DNA from: Sphingomonas alba
GTDB lineage: Bacteria; Pseudomonadota; Alphaproteobacteria; Sphingomonadales; Sphingomonadaceae
Length of the DNA: 64,000 nucleotides
NCBI RefSeq assembly: GCF_023516555.1
Contig: NZ_JAMGBD010000001.1
Location: forward strand, 930,001 to 994,000
Direction of reading: 5' to 3'
The notes below the pieces were generated by a model that saw nothing but the letters and a program-made list of their open reading frames with translations, was not told where the DNA came from and searched no databases. Both the position numbers and the translations under genes were made by a program. Numbering within the stretch: position 1 is the stretch's first letter; each line of letters starts with the position of its first letter. Positions 1 through 9,928 of this stretch are shown in pieces.

Positions 1-2
1 TG

Positions 3-1505
3 CGGAGCGCGATGGCGACCGCGATTGCAGCGCTTGGCGGCACGACGAATGCCCTTTGGGCGCAAGAACCGGCCGGCGCGCCCCTGACCGGGGGCAAGCT
101 CGACCCCAACCTGGAAGTCGTGAAGCAGGAAAAGGGTCCGGTCATGACCCTGGTCGACGAATTCTACAAAGTCGGCCCAGGTCCGTCGTCCTCCCACACC
201 ATCGGTCCGATGCGGATCACCTACGATTTCTATCAACGGGCGATCAAACTTCCGCAGGCGACCCTCGACCAGGCCACTGCATTGAAGGTCCATCTTTACG
301 GCAGCCTCAGCGCGACAGGTAAAGGTCACGGGACGGAGCGCGCCGCGCTGGCCGGCCTCATTGGCCATGAGCCGGCGACGATCGATCCGGTCGCGGTTCT
401 CGACAAGATGGCCGCAGAGCCCAACAAGACCTATCCGGTTAAGCTCGGAACGAAGACGATCAACGCGTCGCTCGCCGACATCATTTACGACGCCACCAAG
501 GGTGATTTCCCCCATGCCAACACCATGACGGCCAAGCTGATGGCTGGCGACAAGGTGTTGCTGGAGCAGGAATATTATTCCGTCGGCGGCGGCTTCATCG
601 AATGGAAGGGCTATACGCCGCCCAAGAAGAACCCGCCCAAATATCCCTATGTGACGATGGCGGACCTGCTGAAGCATGCCAGCGACAACAACCTCACCGT
701 GGCGCAAGTCGCCATGGCGAACGAGACGTCGATTTCCGGCAAGAGCGAAGCAGAGGTCAACGCCTTCCTGGACAAGATCATCGGCGCCATGCGCGCCACG
801 GTGAAGACGGGTTTGGCAGCACCGACCGCAACCTTACCCGGACCCATCAAGCTCAAGACCAAGGCACACGATGTCTATGCCAACGCCTCGAAGGAGACCT
901 CACCGGCGCGGAAAGGCATAGGTCTCGTATCGGCAGCGGCTCTTGCCGGGTCCGAAGAAAACGCGCGCGGCCACCTGGTCATTACCGCGCCGACGGGCGG
1001 TTCCGCAGGTGTGATGCCGGCCGTCGTCTATTCGCTTGGACCGGACATGGCGAAGAAGTCCGACCAGCAGATCCGCGACGCGCTGCTCGCCGGCGCGGTT
1101 GTCGGATACCTGTGCAAGCACCATGCGACCTTGGCTGCGGCCGAGGGTGGCTGCCAGGCCGAAATCGGGGTCGCATCCGCCATGGGTGCGGCGGCGATCG
1201 CCCAGGCGCATGGCGCATCCAACCAGGTGATCGCCAACGCTGCCGAAGGCGCCCTTGAGCACCACCTCGGTATGACCTGCGACCCGGTTGCCGGCTTCGT
1301 GCAGATTCCCTGCATCGAGCGCTGCGCATTCGGCGCGGTGAAGTCGTGGACAGGCTATCTCATCGCGTCAAATGAGGTCCCTGCCAATCGGCGCGTAGAC
1401 TTCGATTCCACGGTCCAGGCGCTCGCCATCACGGCGAAGGAAATGAACTCAAAGTACAAGGAAACCTCGGAAGGCGGCCTAGCCGTATCCCTGGTCCTTT
1501 GCTGA
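3..1505 (+). CDS. L-serine dehydratase (L-serine ammonia-lyase), 4Fe-4S type, 5' end probably outside the window
   Basis: It deaminates L-serine to pyruvate and ammonia. The beta domain carries GPSSSHTIGPM, and the alpha domain carries APTGGSAGVMPAV, EGGCQAEIGVA and GMTCDPVAGFVQIPCIER. These supply the cysteines expected to hold the 4Fe-4S cluster. The chain ends in cysteine (GGLAVSLVLC), as in the family where the C-terminal Cys reaches the cluster. GPSSSH lies about 58 residues from the first visible Met (base 12), whereas it is near residue 12 in E. coli SdaA. The extra part looks hydrophobic and export-like (R-S-A-M-A-T-A-I-A-A-L-G-G), and the frame is open to the window edge, so the true start may lie upstream. 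An ATG at 144 would give the standard cytoplasmic N-terminus. The product, pyruvate, is the substrate of pflB two genes downstream. Confidence 0.9.
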   Translation, partial: RSAMATAIAALGGTTNALWAQEPAGAPLTGGKLDPNLEVVKQEKGPVMTLVDEFYKVGPGPSSSHTIGPMRITYDFYQRAIKLPQATLDQATALKVHLYGSLSATGKGHGTERAALAGLIGHEPATIDPVAVLDKMAAEPNKTYPVKLGTKTINASLADIIYDATKGDFPHANTMTAKLMAGDKVLLEQEYYSVGGGFIEWKGYTPPKKNPPKYPYVTMADLLKHASDNNLTVAQVAMANETSISGKSEAEVNAFLDKIIGAMRATVKTGLAAPTATLPGPIKLKTKAHDVYANASKETSPARKGIGLVSAAALAGSEENARGHLVITAPTGGSAGVMPAVVYSLGPDMAKKSDQQIRDALLAGAVVGYLCKHHATLAAAEGGCQAEIGVASAMGAAAIAQAHGASNQVIANAAEGALEHHLGMTCDPVAGFVQIPCIERCAFGAVKSWTGYLIASNEVPANRRVDFDSTVQALAITAKEMNSKYKETSEGGLAVSLVLC

Positions 1506-1512
1506 GAAATAC

Positions 1513-2790
1513 GTGAGCGGGCCGGAACAGCGGTCGGGGATTTCGGCGGCGATTACCGCCGCATGGCTACTGACCGCTGTTTTCTATTTCTACCAATATG
1601 CGATGCGGTCGGCGCCGGCCGTGATGATGCCGGACCTGACCTCGGCTTTCGGCATGTCTGCGGTCGGCATCGCATCGCTGGTCGGCCTCTTCTACTGGGG
1701 ATATGCGCCCTTCAGCCTGGTGGCGGGCGTCGCCATGGACCAGGTCGGGCCGCGCGCCGTCGTGCCCATGGGCGCCGCCTGCGTCGCGGTCGGCGCGATG
1801 TTGTTTTCAACGGGCGACACGACGCTCGCCAGCATTGGCAGGTTCCTGCAAGGGGCCGGCGGCGTCTTCGCGCTCATTGGCGCCATCTACCTCGTCAGCA
1901 CATACATGCCGGCTTCGCGCGCGGCGACGATGATCGGCTTCACCCAGATGTTCGGCATGGCGGGAGGCTCGGCCGGTCAGTTCGTCGTCGGACCGATGAT
2001 CGGCTCAGGTGTGCACTGGGACGCCTTCTGGCTCTGGGCGGGCGTCATCGGCGTCCCGATTGCCATTGCCCTCTTCTTCCTCATTCCCTCCAAGAAAGCC
2101 GCCGAGGCGAAGGCAAGGCCTAGCCTTGGTGTTGCCCTGCGCGGCTTCGGGACCGTCTTCGCCAACCCGCAGTCGATCCTTTGCGGACTCATCGCCGGCC
2201 TGATCTTCATCCCGACAACCATCTTCGACATGGTCTGGGGCGTCCGCTTCCTCGAAGAAGCCCACAAGGTCGAATATTCCGAGGCCGTCCTTCGCTCCGC
2301 GTCCGTTCCTTTCGGCTGGATCATCGGCTGCCCGCTGCTCGGCTGGATCTCGGACCGCATCGGCCGGCGCAAGCCGGTCATCTTCGGCGCACTCATTTTG
2401 CTGTTCCTTTGCCTGGCGATGATCCTGTTCGGGCCGACCAACATCCTTCCGCCCTACGCTTTGGGACTAGTCACCGGAATCGCCTCTGGCTCCGCGATGA
2501 TCAACTATTCGGTGATCAAGGAGGCCAACCGGCCCGACCTCAGCGGCACGGCGACCGGCGTCATCAACTTCATCAACTTCTCGATGACCGCGCTGTTCGG
2601 CCCGATTTTCGCCAAGTCATTGGCCGCGGCCAGCGGCGGCGGTGACCGCCAGCTCGTCCATTACCAGGATACGTTCCAGCCGCTGCTTTACGGCGTCGCG
2701 CTGGCATTCGTCCTGACCTTCTTCCTTCGCGAAACTGGCCCCAAGGCGCGCGCGCCCAGCGCTCCGGCGGGCGAGCTCGCGACAAGCTGA
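1513..2790 (+). CDS. MFS transporter, substrate unknown
   Basis: This is a 425-residue inner-membrane protein with about 12 hydrophobic segments. The second half carries the MFS loop [16 protein letters not shown]. The equivalent loop in the first half is the degenerate [13 protein letters not shown]. It begins with GTG 7 bases after the serine dehydratase stop and is followed 22 bases later by pflB, so it is almost certainly in the same operon. From context it could import serine or pyruvate, or export formate or another fermentation product; the sequence does not decide between these. The family is clear but the substrate is inferred only from neighbours. Confidence 0.85.
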   Translation: MSGPEQRSGISAAITAAWLLTAVFYFYQYAMRSAPAVMMPDLTSAFGMSAVGIASLVGLFYWGYAPFSLVAGVAMDQVGPRAVVPMGAACVAVGAMLFSTGDTTLASIGRFLQGAGGVFALIGAIYLVSTYMPASRAATMIGFTQMFGMAGGSAGQFVVGPMIGSGVHWDAFWLWAGVIGVPIAIALFFLIPSKKAAEAKARPSLGVALRGFGTVFANPQSILCGLIAGLIFIPTTIFDMVWGVRFLEEAHKVEYSEAVLRSASVPFGWIIGCPLLGWISDRIGRRKPVIFGALILLFLCLAMILFGPTNILPPYALGLVTGIASGSAMINYSVIKEANRPDLSGTATGVINFINFSMTALFGPIFAKSLAAASGGGDRQLVHYQDTFQPLLYGVALAFVLTFFLRETGPKARAPSAPAGELATS

Positions 2791-2812
2791 CCCCCAAGAA
2801 CGGAGACTCCCC

Positions 2813-5068
2813 ATGTCCACGGTCCTCGAACCCCAGCCCAAGGAAAAAACGGCTTCCAGGCCACCGTTCGTGCCCGGTCTGTGGACGAAGGAAATCAACG
2901 TCCGCCACTTCATCCAGCAGAATTATACGCCGTACCACGGGGACGAGAGCTTCCTTGCCGGCCCGACGGCGCGGACGACGACAATCTGGAAAATGTTGAC
3001 GGATATGTTCGTCGAGGAACGCAAGAAGGGCGTGCTCGACATCTCCCAGATCCCGAGCACAATCACTGCTCACGACGCCGGCTATATCGACAAGGGACTG
3101 GAGGTCATCGTCGGCCTGCAGACAGAAGCGCCGCTAAAGCGCGCCATCATGCCCAATGGCGGGCTGAAGATGGTCCTGAACTCGCTGGAGGCCTATGGCT
3201 ACAAACCCGATCCGCAGGTCGTCGAGACCTTCACGAAATATCGCAAGACGCACAATGAGGGCGTCTTCGACGTCTACACGGCCGAAGTCCGCAAGGCGCG
3301 CAGCAGCCATGTCCTCACCGGCCTCCCGGACGCCTATGGGCGCGGCCGGATCATCGGCGACTATCGCCGCGTCGCGCTCTACGGCGTCGACCGCCTGATC
3401 GAGCGCAAGAAGGAAGAAAAAGCTGCGCTCGACAGCCAGCCCTCGACCGACGACATCATCCGCGACCGCGAGGAGCTTGCCGACCAGATCCGGGCCCTCG
3501 CCGACCTCAAGGAAATGGCGGCCAAGTACGGCTTCGACATTTCCCGTCCGGCAGAAAGCGCCAAGGAAGCCGTGCAGTGGCTCTATTTCGGCTATTTGGG
3601 CGCGGTGAAGGACCAGAATGGCGCCGCCATGTCGCTGGGCCGCGTGTCGACCTTCCTCGACGTCTATTTCGAACGCGACCTTGAGGCCGGCCTCATCACG
3701 GAAGAACAGGCGCAGGAGATCGTCGACGATTTCGTCATCAAGCTCCGCATCGTCCGCTTCCTGCGCACGCCGGAATATGACGAATTATTCTCGGGCGATC
3801 CGACCTGGGTGACCGAATCCATCGCCGGAATGGGCGATGACGGCAGGCCGCTGGTGACCAAGACGAGCTTCCGCTTCCTGCAGACGCTCTACAACCTTGG
3901 CCCGGCGCCGGAGCCGAACCTTACCATCTGGTACTCGCCACAATTGCCTGAGCCCTTCCGTCGCTTCTCGGCAAAGGTCGCGGTCGACACGAGTTCGATC
4001 CAGTTCGAGAGCGATGAGATCATGCGCCAGGCATGGGGCGACGATGGAGCCATCGCCTGCTGCGTCTCGCCGATGGCGATGGGCAAGCAGATGCAGTTCT
4101 TCGGAGCGCGCGCCAATCTCGCCAAGACCCTGCTCTACGCCATCAATGGCGGCCGAGACGAGATTTCCGGCAAGCAGGTGGCGCCGGCGGCCGAGCCCGT
4201 CCAGGGTGACTACCTCGATTTCGACGACGTCCTCGATCGCTTCGACAAGACCATGGAGTGGCTCGCCGAGACCTACGTCACGGCGATGAACTGCATCCAC
4301 TATATGCACGACAAATATTCCTATGAGCGACTGGAAATGGCGCTGCACGACTACGCACCGCTCCGCACCATGGCTTTCGGCATCGCCGGCCTGTCGGTGG
4401 TCGCCGACAGCCTTTCAGCGATCAAATATGCCAAGGTGAAGGTCATTCGGGACAAGACCGGGCTCATCACCGACTATAAAACCGAGGGTGATTTCCCGCT
4501 GTTCGGGAATAACGACAACCGAGTCGACTTCATGGCCGGCTGGCTGGTCAGCACCTTCATGAAGAAGCTGCGCAAGCATCATACCTACAGGAATGCCCTG
4601 CATACCCAGTCGGTGCTGACGATTACGTCCAACGTCGTCTACGGCAAGGCGACGGGCAACACACCGGACGGACGCCGCCAGGGCGAGCCCTTCGCGCCGG
4701 GCGCCAACCCGATGCATGGCCGCGACAGCCACGGCATCCAGGCCTCGGCGGCGTCGGTCGCCAAAATCCCGTACCGCGATGCGCAGGACGGCATTTCGCT
4801 GACGACGACGCTGGTGCCAAGCGGGCTTGGCCGCAAGGAATCGGACCGGATCACGAACCTCACCTCGATCCTCGACCGCTTCTTCGGGGTCACCGGATTC
4901 CACATGAACATCAACGTCCTCAACCGCGAGACGCTGATGGATGCGATGGACCATCCGGAGAAATATCCGAGCCTGACGATCCGTGTGTCCGGCTATGCGG
5001 TCAATTTCGTCCGGCTGACGCGCGAGCAGCAGATGGATGTCATCAGCCGCACTTTCCACGGAGAGTGA
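2813..5068 (+). CDS. pflB: Formate C-acetyltransferase (pyruvate formate-lyase)
   Basis: This glycyl-radical enzyme converts pyruvate and CoA to acetyl-CoA and formate without oxygen. The 751 residues match the usual length of about 760. The catalytic cysteine pair is C416-C417 (IACCVSPM) and the glycyl-radical motif is RVSGYAVNF with G727, which is in the expected place near the C-terminus. A good ribosome site (GGAGA) precedes the ATG. The activase pflA follows directly. The radical would be destroyed by oxygen, so the gene implies growth under anoxic or microoxic conditions, which is unusual for the largely aerobic sphingomonads. Confidence 0.97.
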   Translation: MSTVLEPQPKEKTASRPPFVPGLWTKEINVRHFIQQNYTPYHGDESFLAGPTARTTTIWKMLTDMFVEERKKGVLDISQIPSTITAHDAGYIDKGLEVIVGLQTEAPLKRAIMPNGGLKMVLNSLEAYGYKPDPQVVETFTKYRKTHNEGVFDVYTAEVRKARSSHVLTGLPDAYGRGRIIGDYRRVALYGVDRLIERKKEEKAALDSQPSTDDIIRDREELADQIRALADLKEMAAKYGFDISRPAESAKEAVQWLYFGYLGAVKDQNGAAMSLGRVSTFLDVYFERDLEAGLITEEQAQEIVDDFVIKLRIVRFLRTPEYDELFSGDPTWVTESIAGMGDDGRPLVTKTSFRFLQTLYNLGPAPEPNLTIWYSPQLPEPFRRFSAKVAVDTSSIQFESDEIMRQAWGDDGAIACCVSPMAMGKQMQFFGARANLAKTLLYAINGGRDEISGKQVAPAAEPVQGDYLDFDDVLDRFDKTMEWLAETYVTAMNCIHYMHDKYSYERLEMALHDYAPLRTMAFGIAGLSVVADSLSAIKYAKVKVIRDKTGLITDYKTEGDFPLFGNNDNRVDFMAGWLVSTFMKKLRKHHTYRNALHTQSVLTITSNVVYGKATGNTPDGRRQGEPFAPGANPMHGRDSHGIQASAASVAKIPYRDAQDGISLTTTLVPSGLGRKESDRITNLTSILDRFFGVTGFHMNINVLNRETLMDAMDHPEKYPSLTIRVSGYAVNFVRLTREQQMDVISRTFHGE

Positions 5069-5070
5069 TC

Positions 5071-5928
5071 ATGGAGGTCCAGCCTGATACCACCGTAGCG
5101 CCTGAGAAAGTCTCGCTGCACGCCAAGTCGCCCTTCGAGATGCGCGTCCATCTCGGCGATGATGTGCCGGATACAGATGTCCGGTCGGCCCTGAAATCGG
5201 GCGACATGGGCTTCCTGCACAGCTTCACGACGGGATCGGCGGTCGACGGTCCGGGCATCCGGCTAGTGGCCTGGACCACTGCATGCATGTTCCGCTGCCA
5301 ATATTGCCACAACCCCGACACCTGGACGCTGAAGAATGGCATCCCCGTGACGCTCGACCGGGCAATTGAGGAGGTTCAGAAATACGCCAATGGCCTGAAA
5401 GCCATGCATGGCGGCTTCACCCTCTCTGGCGGCGAACCGTTGATGCAAGATCGCTTCGCGGCCAGGCTTTTCGCAGCGGTCAAGAAGATGGGCGTCCATA
5501 CCGCAATTGAGACCAATGGAATCAACGGCGCGCGCCTGTCGGATGACGAGCTGAAAGACATCGACCTCATCATCCTCGACATGAAGGCGATTACGCCGGA
5601 GCAGCATCGGAAGGTCACTGGCATGGACAATGCTGACGTCCTGGCCTTCGCTCGCCGACTGTCGGCTCTCAAGCGGCCAATGTGGCTGCGCTACGTGCTG
5701 GTACCGGGGCTTACCGACATTCCCGAAGAGATGCGGGCATTGGCGGAATTCGGGGCCTCGCTGGGCGTTGTCGAGCAAGTGGAGATCCTGCCCTTCCACC
5801 AGATGGGCAAGTACAAGTGGGAAAAGCTCGACATCGAATACAAGCTCGCCAAGTCGCAACCGCCGACAAATGAAGGCGTCGCCGAGGCGGTCGCAATCTT
5901 CCGAGCTGCGGGCCTGCAGGCCGACTAG
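5071..5928 (+). CDS. pflA: Pyruvate formate-lyase activating enzyme (radical SAM)
   Basis: It installs the glycyl radical on PflB using S-adenosylmethionine and a 4Fe-4S cluster. The radical-SAM motif C-x3-C-x2-C is visible as CMFRCQYC (C72, C76, C79), followed by the SAM-binding GGEPL segment. I chose the ATG at 5071 because GGAGAG at 5060-5065 is well placed for it. A GTG at 5065 overlapping the pflB stop is the alternative. At 285 residues it is about 40 longer than E. coli PflA; the extra part is N-terminal, before the GFLHSFTTGSAVDGPG segment where the usual enzyme begins. Confidence 0.96.
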   Translation: MEVQPDTTVAPEKVSLHAKSPFEMRVHLGDDVPDTDVRSALKSGDMGFLHSFTTGSAVDGPGIRLVAWTTACMFRCQYCHNPDTWTLKNGIPVTLDRAIEEVQKYANGLKAMHGGFTLSGGEPLMQDRFAARLFAAVKKMGVHTAIETNGINGARLSDDELKDIDLIILDMKAITPEQHRKVTGMDNADVLAFARRLSALKRPMWLRYVLVPGLTDIPEEMRALAEFGASLGVVEQVEILPFHQMGKYKWEKLDIEYKLAKSQPPTNEGVAEAVAIFRAAGLQAD

Positions 5929-6040
5929 GGAAAACCTCGGCACTTCCTGAGCCGTGTGCCGGGGATTCCCCCGATTAAGCTTCATGTCTCGACCGCCATA
6001 GTTCGAACGACACGCACCTGGGCCATGGAGGGGGTTCACC

Positions 6041-7396
6041 ATGCGCAAGTACCTGTTGGCGGCGACCGCGTTTGCACTGGCGACACCGGCCTGGGCCGAC
6101 GAAGCCCGGCCCCTGACTGATGAGGAGCGCGCACAGGCGCTGCAGGAACTGCAGGACCTGAGCGCCCGCATGAAGGCGCTGGAAGACAGGCTGGGCGTGA
6201 CACCTCCGCCAGCGGTCCAGGTTACCCCCGCGGCGCCGCGGCCGCCGAAGGACCACAATCTCGAACTTTATGGGTTCATCCAGCTCGACGCGATCCAGGA
6301 CTTCAAGCGGGTAAACCCCGATTGGGACGCCACCCTCCGTCCATCGCGGATTCCGACCGAGAAAGGCGAGTTCGGCGGCAACGGCCAGTCGATTTTCAGC
6401 GTCCGCCAGTCACGGCTGGGTGCCAAGGCGACCGGCATGCTCTGGGGCAAGCCCTATGAGGCAAAGTTCGAGTTCGATCTGTTCGGAACCGGCGTCGATG
6501 CCGGCCAGACAACGTTCCGGCCGCGACATTTCTATTTCAAATGGGGGCCGTTCCTCGCGGGCCAGACCAACACATTGTGGATGGACGGCGACATCTTCCC
6601 GAACGTCGTCGATTACTGGGGCCCGGCGGGCATGGTGTTCGTCAGGACGCCGCAGCTTCGTTGGACGTTCCTGGACAGCGACGGCTGGCAAGCGGCGGTG
6701 GCCCTGGAACATCCAAGCGACGACATCGATCCGGGCAATATCCGCCTGATCGACGAGAATATCGCCGCCAATATCCAGGCCAACGAAGAGCTTCCTGACC
6801 TCACGGCGGCGATCCGCTACGGCGGCGACTGGGGCCATGTCCGCTTGGGCGGCATCCTCCGCAAGGTCGGCTACGACACCAAGGGCACGGACGGCAATGA
6901 GCCCGACGGACACAAGACCGGCTGGGGTCTGAACCTGACCGGCGCGGCCAACCTCGGCATGTTCACCCCGCGCCTCGGCGTCGTCTACGGCCGCGGCATC
7001 GCCACCTACATGAACGATGGCGGCATGGACCTGGCTCCAGCGATCGATACATTCCGGGATGGCAATCAAATCGTCATCGTTCCCAAGGCAGAGGCGGTGA
7101 AGCTGTTCGGCCTCTCCGCCTATGTCGACGTCAATTGGACGAAGAACTGGACTTCGGCCCTCGGCTACAGCTTCGACAAGGTCGACAACACCAATTTCCA
7201 GGACGGAAGTGCATTCCACAAAGGCGAATATGCCTCGGCGAACCTGCTCTATGCGCGTGACAATCTGCTGGCGGGCCTCGAATTCCTGTGGGGCAAGCGG
7301 ACCGACAATGACGGTGAGACCGGCACCGACACCCGCATGCAGGCGAGCTTCAAATGGTCCTTCTCCAGCAAGAACATCTGGGACCTGATCGAATAG
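6041..7396 (+). CDS. DcaP-like outer-membrane porin
   Basis: The 451-residue protein has a Sec signal peptide (MRKYLLAATAFALATPAWA) and then a short coiled-coil segment (residues about 22-50, DLSARMKALEDRL). A proline-rich linker leads to the LYGFIQLDAIQDFKRVNPDW region typical of DcaP-type trimeric porins. The remainder alternates polar and hydrophobic residues as in a beta-barrel. It follows pflA by 112 bases, so it may be cotranscribed or have its own promoter. DcaP porins of other proteobacteria pass dicarboxylates and negatively charged solutes, so organic acid passage is a reasonable inference. A GGAGGGGG ribosome site lies just before the ATG. Confidence 0.85.
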   Translation: MRKYLLAATAFALATPAWADEARPLTDEERAQALQELQDLSARMKALEDRLGVTPPPAVQVTPAAPRPPKDHNLELYGFIQLDAIQDFKRVNPDWDATLRPSRIPTEKGEFGGNGQSIFSVRQSRLGAKATGMLWGKPYEAKFEFDLFGTGVDAGQTTFRPRHFYFKWGPFLAGQTNTLWMDGDIFPNVVDYWGPAGMVFVRTPQLRWTFLDSDGWQAAVALEHPSDDIDPGNIRLIDENIAANIQANEELPDLTAAIRYGGDWGHVRLGGILRKVGYDTKGTDGNEPDGHKTGWGLNLTGAANLGMFTPRLGVVYGRGIATYMNDGGMDLAPAIDTFRDGNQIVIVPKAEAVKLFGLSAYVDVNWTKNWTSALGYSFDKVDNTNFQDGSAFHKGEYASANLLYARDNLLAGLEFLWGKRTDNDGETGTDTRMQASFKWSFSSKNIWDLIE

Positions 7397-8812
7397 TCAG
7401 ACCAGCTTGCCGGGGTTCATGATGCCCTTGGGGTCGAGCGCCTGCTTGATCGCCTTCAGATGGGCCACCCGCTCCGGTGCCAGCCGCGCCAGTTCATCGC
7501 GCTTCATCTGGCCAATCCCGTGCTCGGCGGAAATCGACCCGCCTGCCGCGGTTACCAGGTCGTGTACCAGCCGGGTGATACTGGCGGATTGACCGGCAAA
7601 GGCTTCCGCGGATGCGCCGGTTGCCGGCCGCACGTGAAAATGGACATTCCCATCTCCCAGATGGCCGAAACCGCTGGCCGCCGTGCCGGGAAAGGCGCGC
7701 TCCACCTCCGCCGCCGCCTCGGTCATGAACCGCGGCATGTCGGCCACCGGGACTGAAATGTCGTGCGCCAAGGTCGGGCCTTCGGTGCGCTCCGCTTCGG
7801 AGATGGAGTCCCTGATCCGCCATAAGGCCTCGGCCTGGGCCTCGTTAGCGGCGATCGTCGCGTCTTCGGCCAATCCGCTGTCAATCAACGGCTCCAAAAG
7901 CCGCTCCAGCAATGCCTCCGGCGTTTCTTGCAAAGAGCCGTCGTCGGTCAGCTCGACCAGTACGTTCCAGACGTGTTGCCTCTCCAGCGGCGGGCGGGTG
8001 CCAGGAATGTGTTTGAGGACCAGCTCAAGGCTGTCGCGAGGGACGATCTCAAAGCCCTCCACGTGCGTCGTGCCCTTCTCCAGCGCGCGCAGCACCGACA
8101 AGGCGTCCGTCGGGCTCCTGAGGCCTAACCAGGAAACCGCCCGGTTCCTGATCGCGGGCACCAGCCGCAAGGCGGCCGCCGTGATGACGCCAAGCGTTCC
8201 CTCAGACCCGGCCAACAACTGATCGAAGCTGTAGCCGCGATTGTCCTTCTTGAGGCCGGACAAACCGTCGTGGATCGTGCCGTCGGGCAGTACCGCCTCA
8301 ATGCCGAGGACGAGCGCGCGCATGGTGCCGAAGCGCAGCACCTGCGTGCCGCCCGCATTGGTGGCGATGAGGCCGCCGATCGTACAGCTTCCGCGCGACC
8401 CGAGCGTCAAGGGAAAGCGCCAGCCCTGCGCCTCGGCCGCGTCGTGGAGGTTGGCGAGAATGACCCCGGCCTCGACCACGGCGACACCGGCCTCCGCATC
8501 CAGAGAGCGAATGCGGTTCATGCGGCGCGTCGACAGGATCACCGCCGACCCGTCTTCCGGCGGCGTAGCCCCGCCGACCATTCCTGTGTTGCCACCTTGA
8601 GGAACGAGCGCGACGCAAAATTCGGCGGCCAGTCGGACCATCTCCGCGGCTTGCGCGGTTGACGACGGGGACAGGATCGCCGCCGACGTCCCGTGAAACT
8701 TTCCCCGCCAATCGGTGAGCCATGGCACGATCTCGGCTCGGTCGGCCTGCACGGCCTTCGCCCCGAAGCGCGCCGTCACCTGTTCGATCAGCCTATCCTG
8801 AGGTCCGCTCAC
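7397..8812 (-). CDS. FAD-binding D-2-hydroxyacid dehydrogenase (GlcD/D2HGDH type)
   Basis: The 471-residue flavoprotein has the PCMH FAD-binding domain (PQGGNTGMVGGATP near residue 75, then TNAGGTQVLRFGTMRALVLG) and the C-terminal FAD-linked oxidase domain (GHLGDGNVHFHV, ISAEHGIGQMKRDEL). Members oxidise D-lactate, D-2-hydroxyglutarate or glycolate and pass electrons to quinone or a flavoprotein; the exact substrate cannot be read here. It starts with GTG, stands convergent to the porin with no gap, and is divergent from folA across 51 bases. It could recycle D-2-hydroxyglutarate or D-lactate. Confidence 0.88.
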   Translation of the reverse strand: MSGPQDRLIEQVTARFGAKAVQADRAEIVPWLTDWRGKFHGTSAAILSPSSTAQAAEMVRLAAEFCVALVPQGGNTGMVGGATPPEDGSAVILSTRRMNRIRSLDAEAGVAVVEAGVILANLHDAAEAQGWRFPLTLGSRGSCTIGGLIATNAGGTQVLRFGTMRALVLGIEAVLPDGTIHDGLSGLKKDNRGYSFDQLLAGSEGTLGVITAAALRLVPAIRNRAVSWLGLRSPTDALSVLRALEKGTTHVEGFEIVPRDSLELVLKHIPGTRPPLERQHVWNVLVELTDDGSLQETPEALLERLLEPLIDSGLAEDATIAANEAQAEALWRIRDSISEAERTEGPTLAHDISVPVADMPRFMTEAAAEVERAFPGTAASGFGHLGDGNVHFHVRPATGASAEAFAGQSASITRLVHDLVTAAGGSISAEHGIGQMKRDELARLAPERVAHLKAIKQALDPKGIMNPGKLV

Positions 8813-8863
8813 GATATCCCTGTAGCGGCTTGCCGGGCGTCCCGCGAGGGTTCAAGAGGAGCC

Positions 8864-9358
8864 ATGGCCAGGCCGCCAAGCATCACGATCGTCGTTGCCC
8901 GCGCCCTGAACGGCACGATCGGCAAGGATGGCGTATTGCCCTGGCACCTGCCCGGCGACCTCAGGCATTTCAAGCAGGTCACCATGGGCACAGCCATGAT
9001 CATGGGCCGCAAAACCTTCGACAGCCTTCCAAGCTTGCTTCCCGGCCGTCGTCACATCGTCGTCACCCGCGACGAGAGCTGGAGCCGCGACGGGGTCGAT
9101 GTCGCTCACAGCAAGGAACAGGCGCTGGAACTGGCGGGCGATGACGCCGTCACCATCATCGGCGGGTCCGATATCTTCGCCATGTTCCATGACGATGCCG
9201 ACCGCCTTGAGCTGACCGAGGTGCTGGCGGAGGTTCCGGGCGACACGTTCATGCCCGACCCGCGCTCGGAGGGCAGCTGGCGCGAAATCGCCTGCGAGGA
9301 TCACCTGCCGGAGGGCACCCGCGAAGGTTTCCGGTTCACGACCCTGGTGCGCGAATAA
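8864..9358 (+). CDS. folA: Dihydrofolate reductase
   Basis: It reduces dihydrofolate to tetrahydrofolate with NADPH. The 164-residue protein shows the classic N-terminal block GTIGKDGVLPWHLPGDLRHF, with W27 and the catalytic acid D32, then MIMGRKTFDSLP and the nucleotide-binding IIGGSDIF. The open frame extends back to 8693, but the ATG at 8864 follows AGAGGAG and gives the normal family length. The stop is directly adjacent to the stop of the convergent SRPBCC gene. Folate supply also serves metF and metH further along the window. Confidence 0.96.
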   Translation: MARPPSITIVVARALNGTIGKDGVLPWHLPGDLRHFKQVTMGTAMIMGRKTFDSLPSLLPGRRHIVVTRDESWSRDGVDVAHSKEQALELAGDDAVTIIGGSDIFAMFHDDADRLELTEVLAEVPGDTFMPDPRSEGSWREIACEDHLPEGTREGFRFTTLVRE

Positions 9359-9886
9359 TCACTTGCCGCCGCCCTTTGCGGCGAACGCCCGATAGCGCTT
9401 TACCTGGTCGGCCAGGACCGAATCCACCAGCGGTGCCAGTTTGTCAGCGTCGCCCTTGGCAAACCCCGCTGCGCGATAGTTTAGCGTCACCTTCGTCCCG
9501 CCGGCAATGCGATCGAACTTCACGTCCATCACGCCAGTCGCCGCCTGGTAGAGAAGCGGCCCGAGCGATCCGGTCATGACGATACGTTCGCCCGGAATGA
9601 CGACGGAGACGCGCATATGCTCCACTCCGCCGCCCTTCTTCGGGTCGCTCTCGCAGAAGCAACCGCCCGCCTGAAGTGCCAATCGCAGGTTTGCCGAATT
9701 GCCTGAATAGCTGTGTTCCGGATTCCACCAGGATCCGATGCGGCCGAAGGCGGCATAAGCCTGGGCCGGCGGCACAACGAGACTGACGCTCTCCTGGACC
9801 TCGAAGCCATGCGCATCGGCGCTGACGACCTCGGCCGTGGTTGGCGCGGAAAGCATCGCCAGGCCCATGGACAGGATTGACCGCAT
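9359..9886 (-). CDS. SRPBCC (START-like) family protein, probably exported
   Basis: This is a 175-residue protein with a likely signal peptide (MRSILSMGLAMLSAPTTA). The fold is suggested by VQESVSLVVPPAQAYAAFGRIGSWWNPEHSYSG near its start, and matches polyketide-cyclase/AHSA1-like ligand-binding proteins. I chose the ATG at 9886 because GGGAGGGG sits just upstream. A longer frame back to 9913 has no such site. It lies 42 bases downstream of adk on the same strand, where many alphaproteobacteria have rpsM. The ligand is unknown. Confidence 0.8.
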   Translation of the reverse strand: MRSILSMGLAMLSAPTTAEVVSADAHGFEVQESVSLVVPPAQAYAAFGRIGSWWNPEHSYSGNSANLRLALQAGGCFCESDPKKGGGVEHMRVSVVIPGERIVMTGSLGPLLYQAATGVMDVKFDRIAGGTKVTLNYRAAGFAKGDADKLAPLVDSVLADQVKRYRAFAAKGGGK

Positions 9887-9928
9887 TTTGCCCCTCCCTG
9901 ATGAGGAGCCCAATCTAGCCCAACAGAC

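Noticed and set aside
1..3000. FNR-type site (TTGAT-N4-ATCAA) for the pfl module
   Set aside because: None is visible upstream of the genes within this window; the true promoter may be before base 1.
5065..5070. GTG start for pflA overlapping the pflB stop
   Set aside because: The ATG at 5071 is better placed behind GGAGAG; GTG is kept only as an alternative.
5929..6040. Intrinsic terminator between pflA and the porin gene
   Set aside because: A CGGGG/CCCCG stem exists but no T run follows, so the evidence is too weak.
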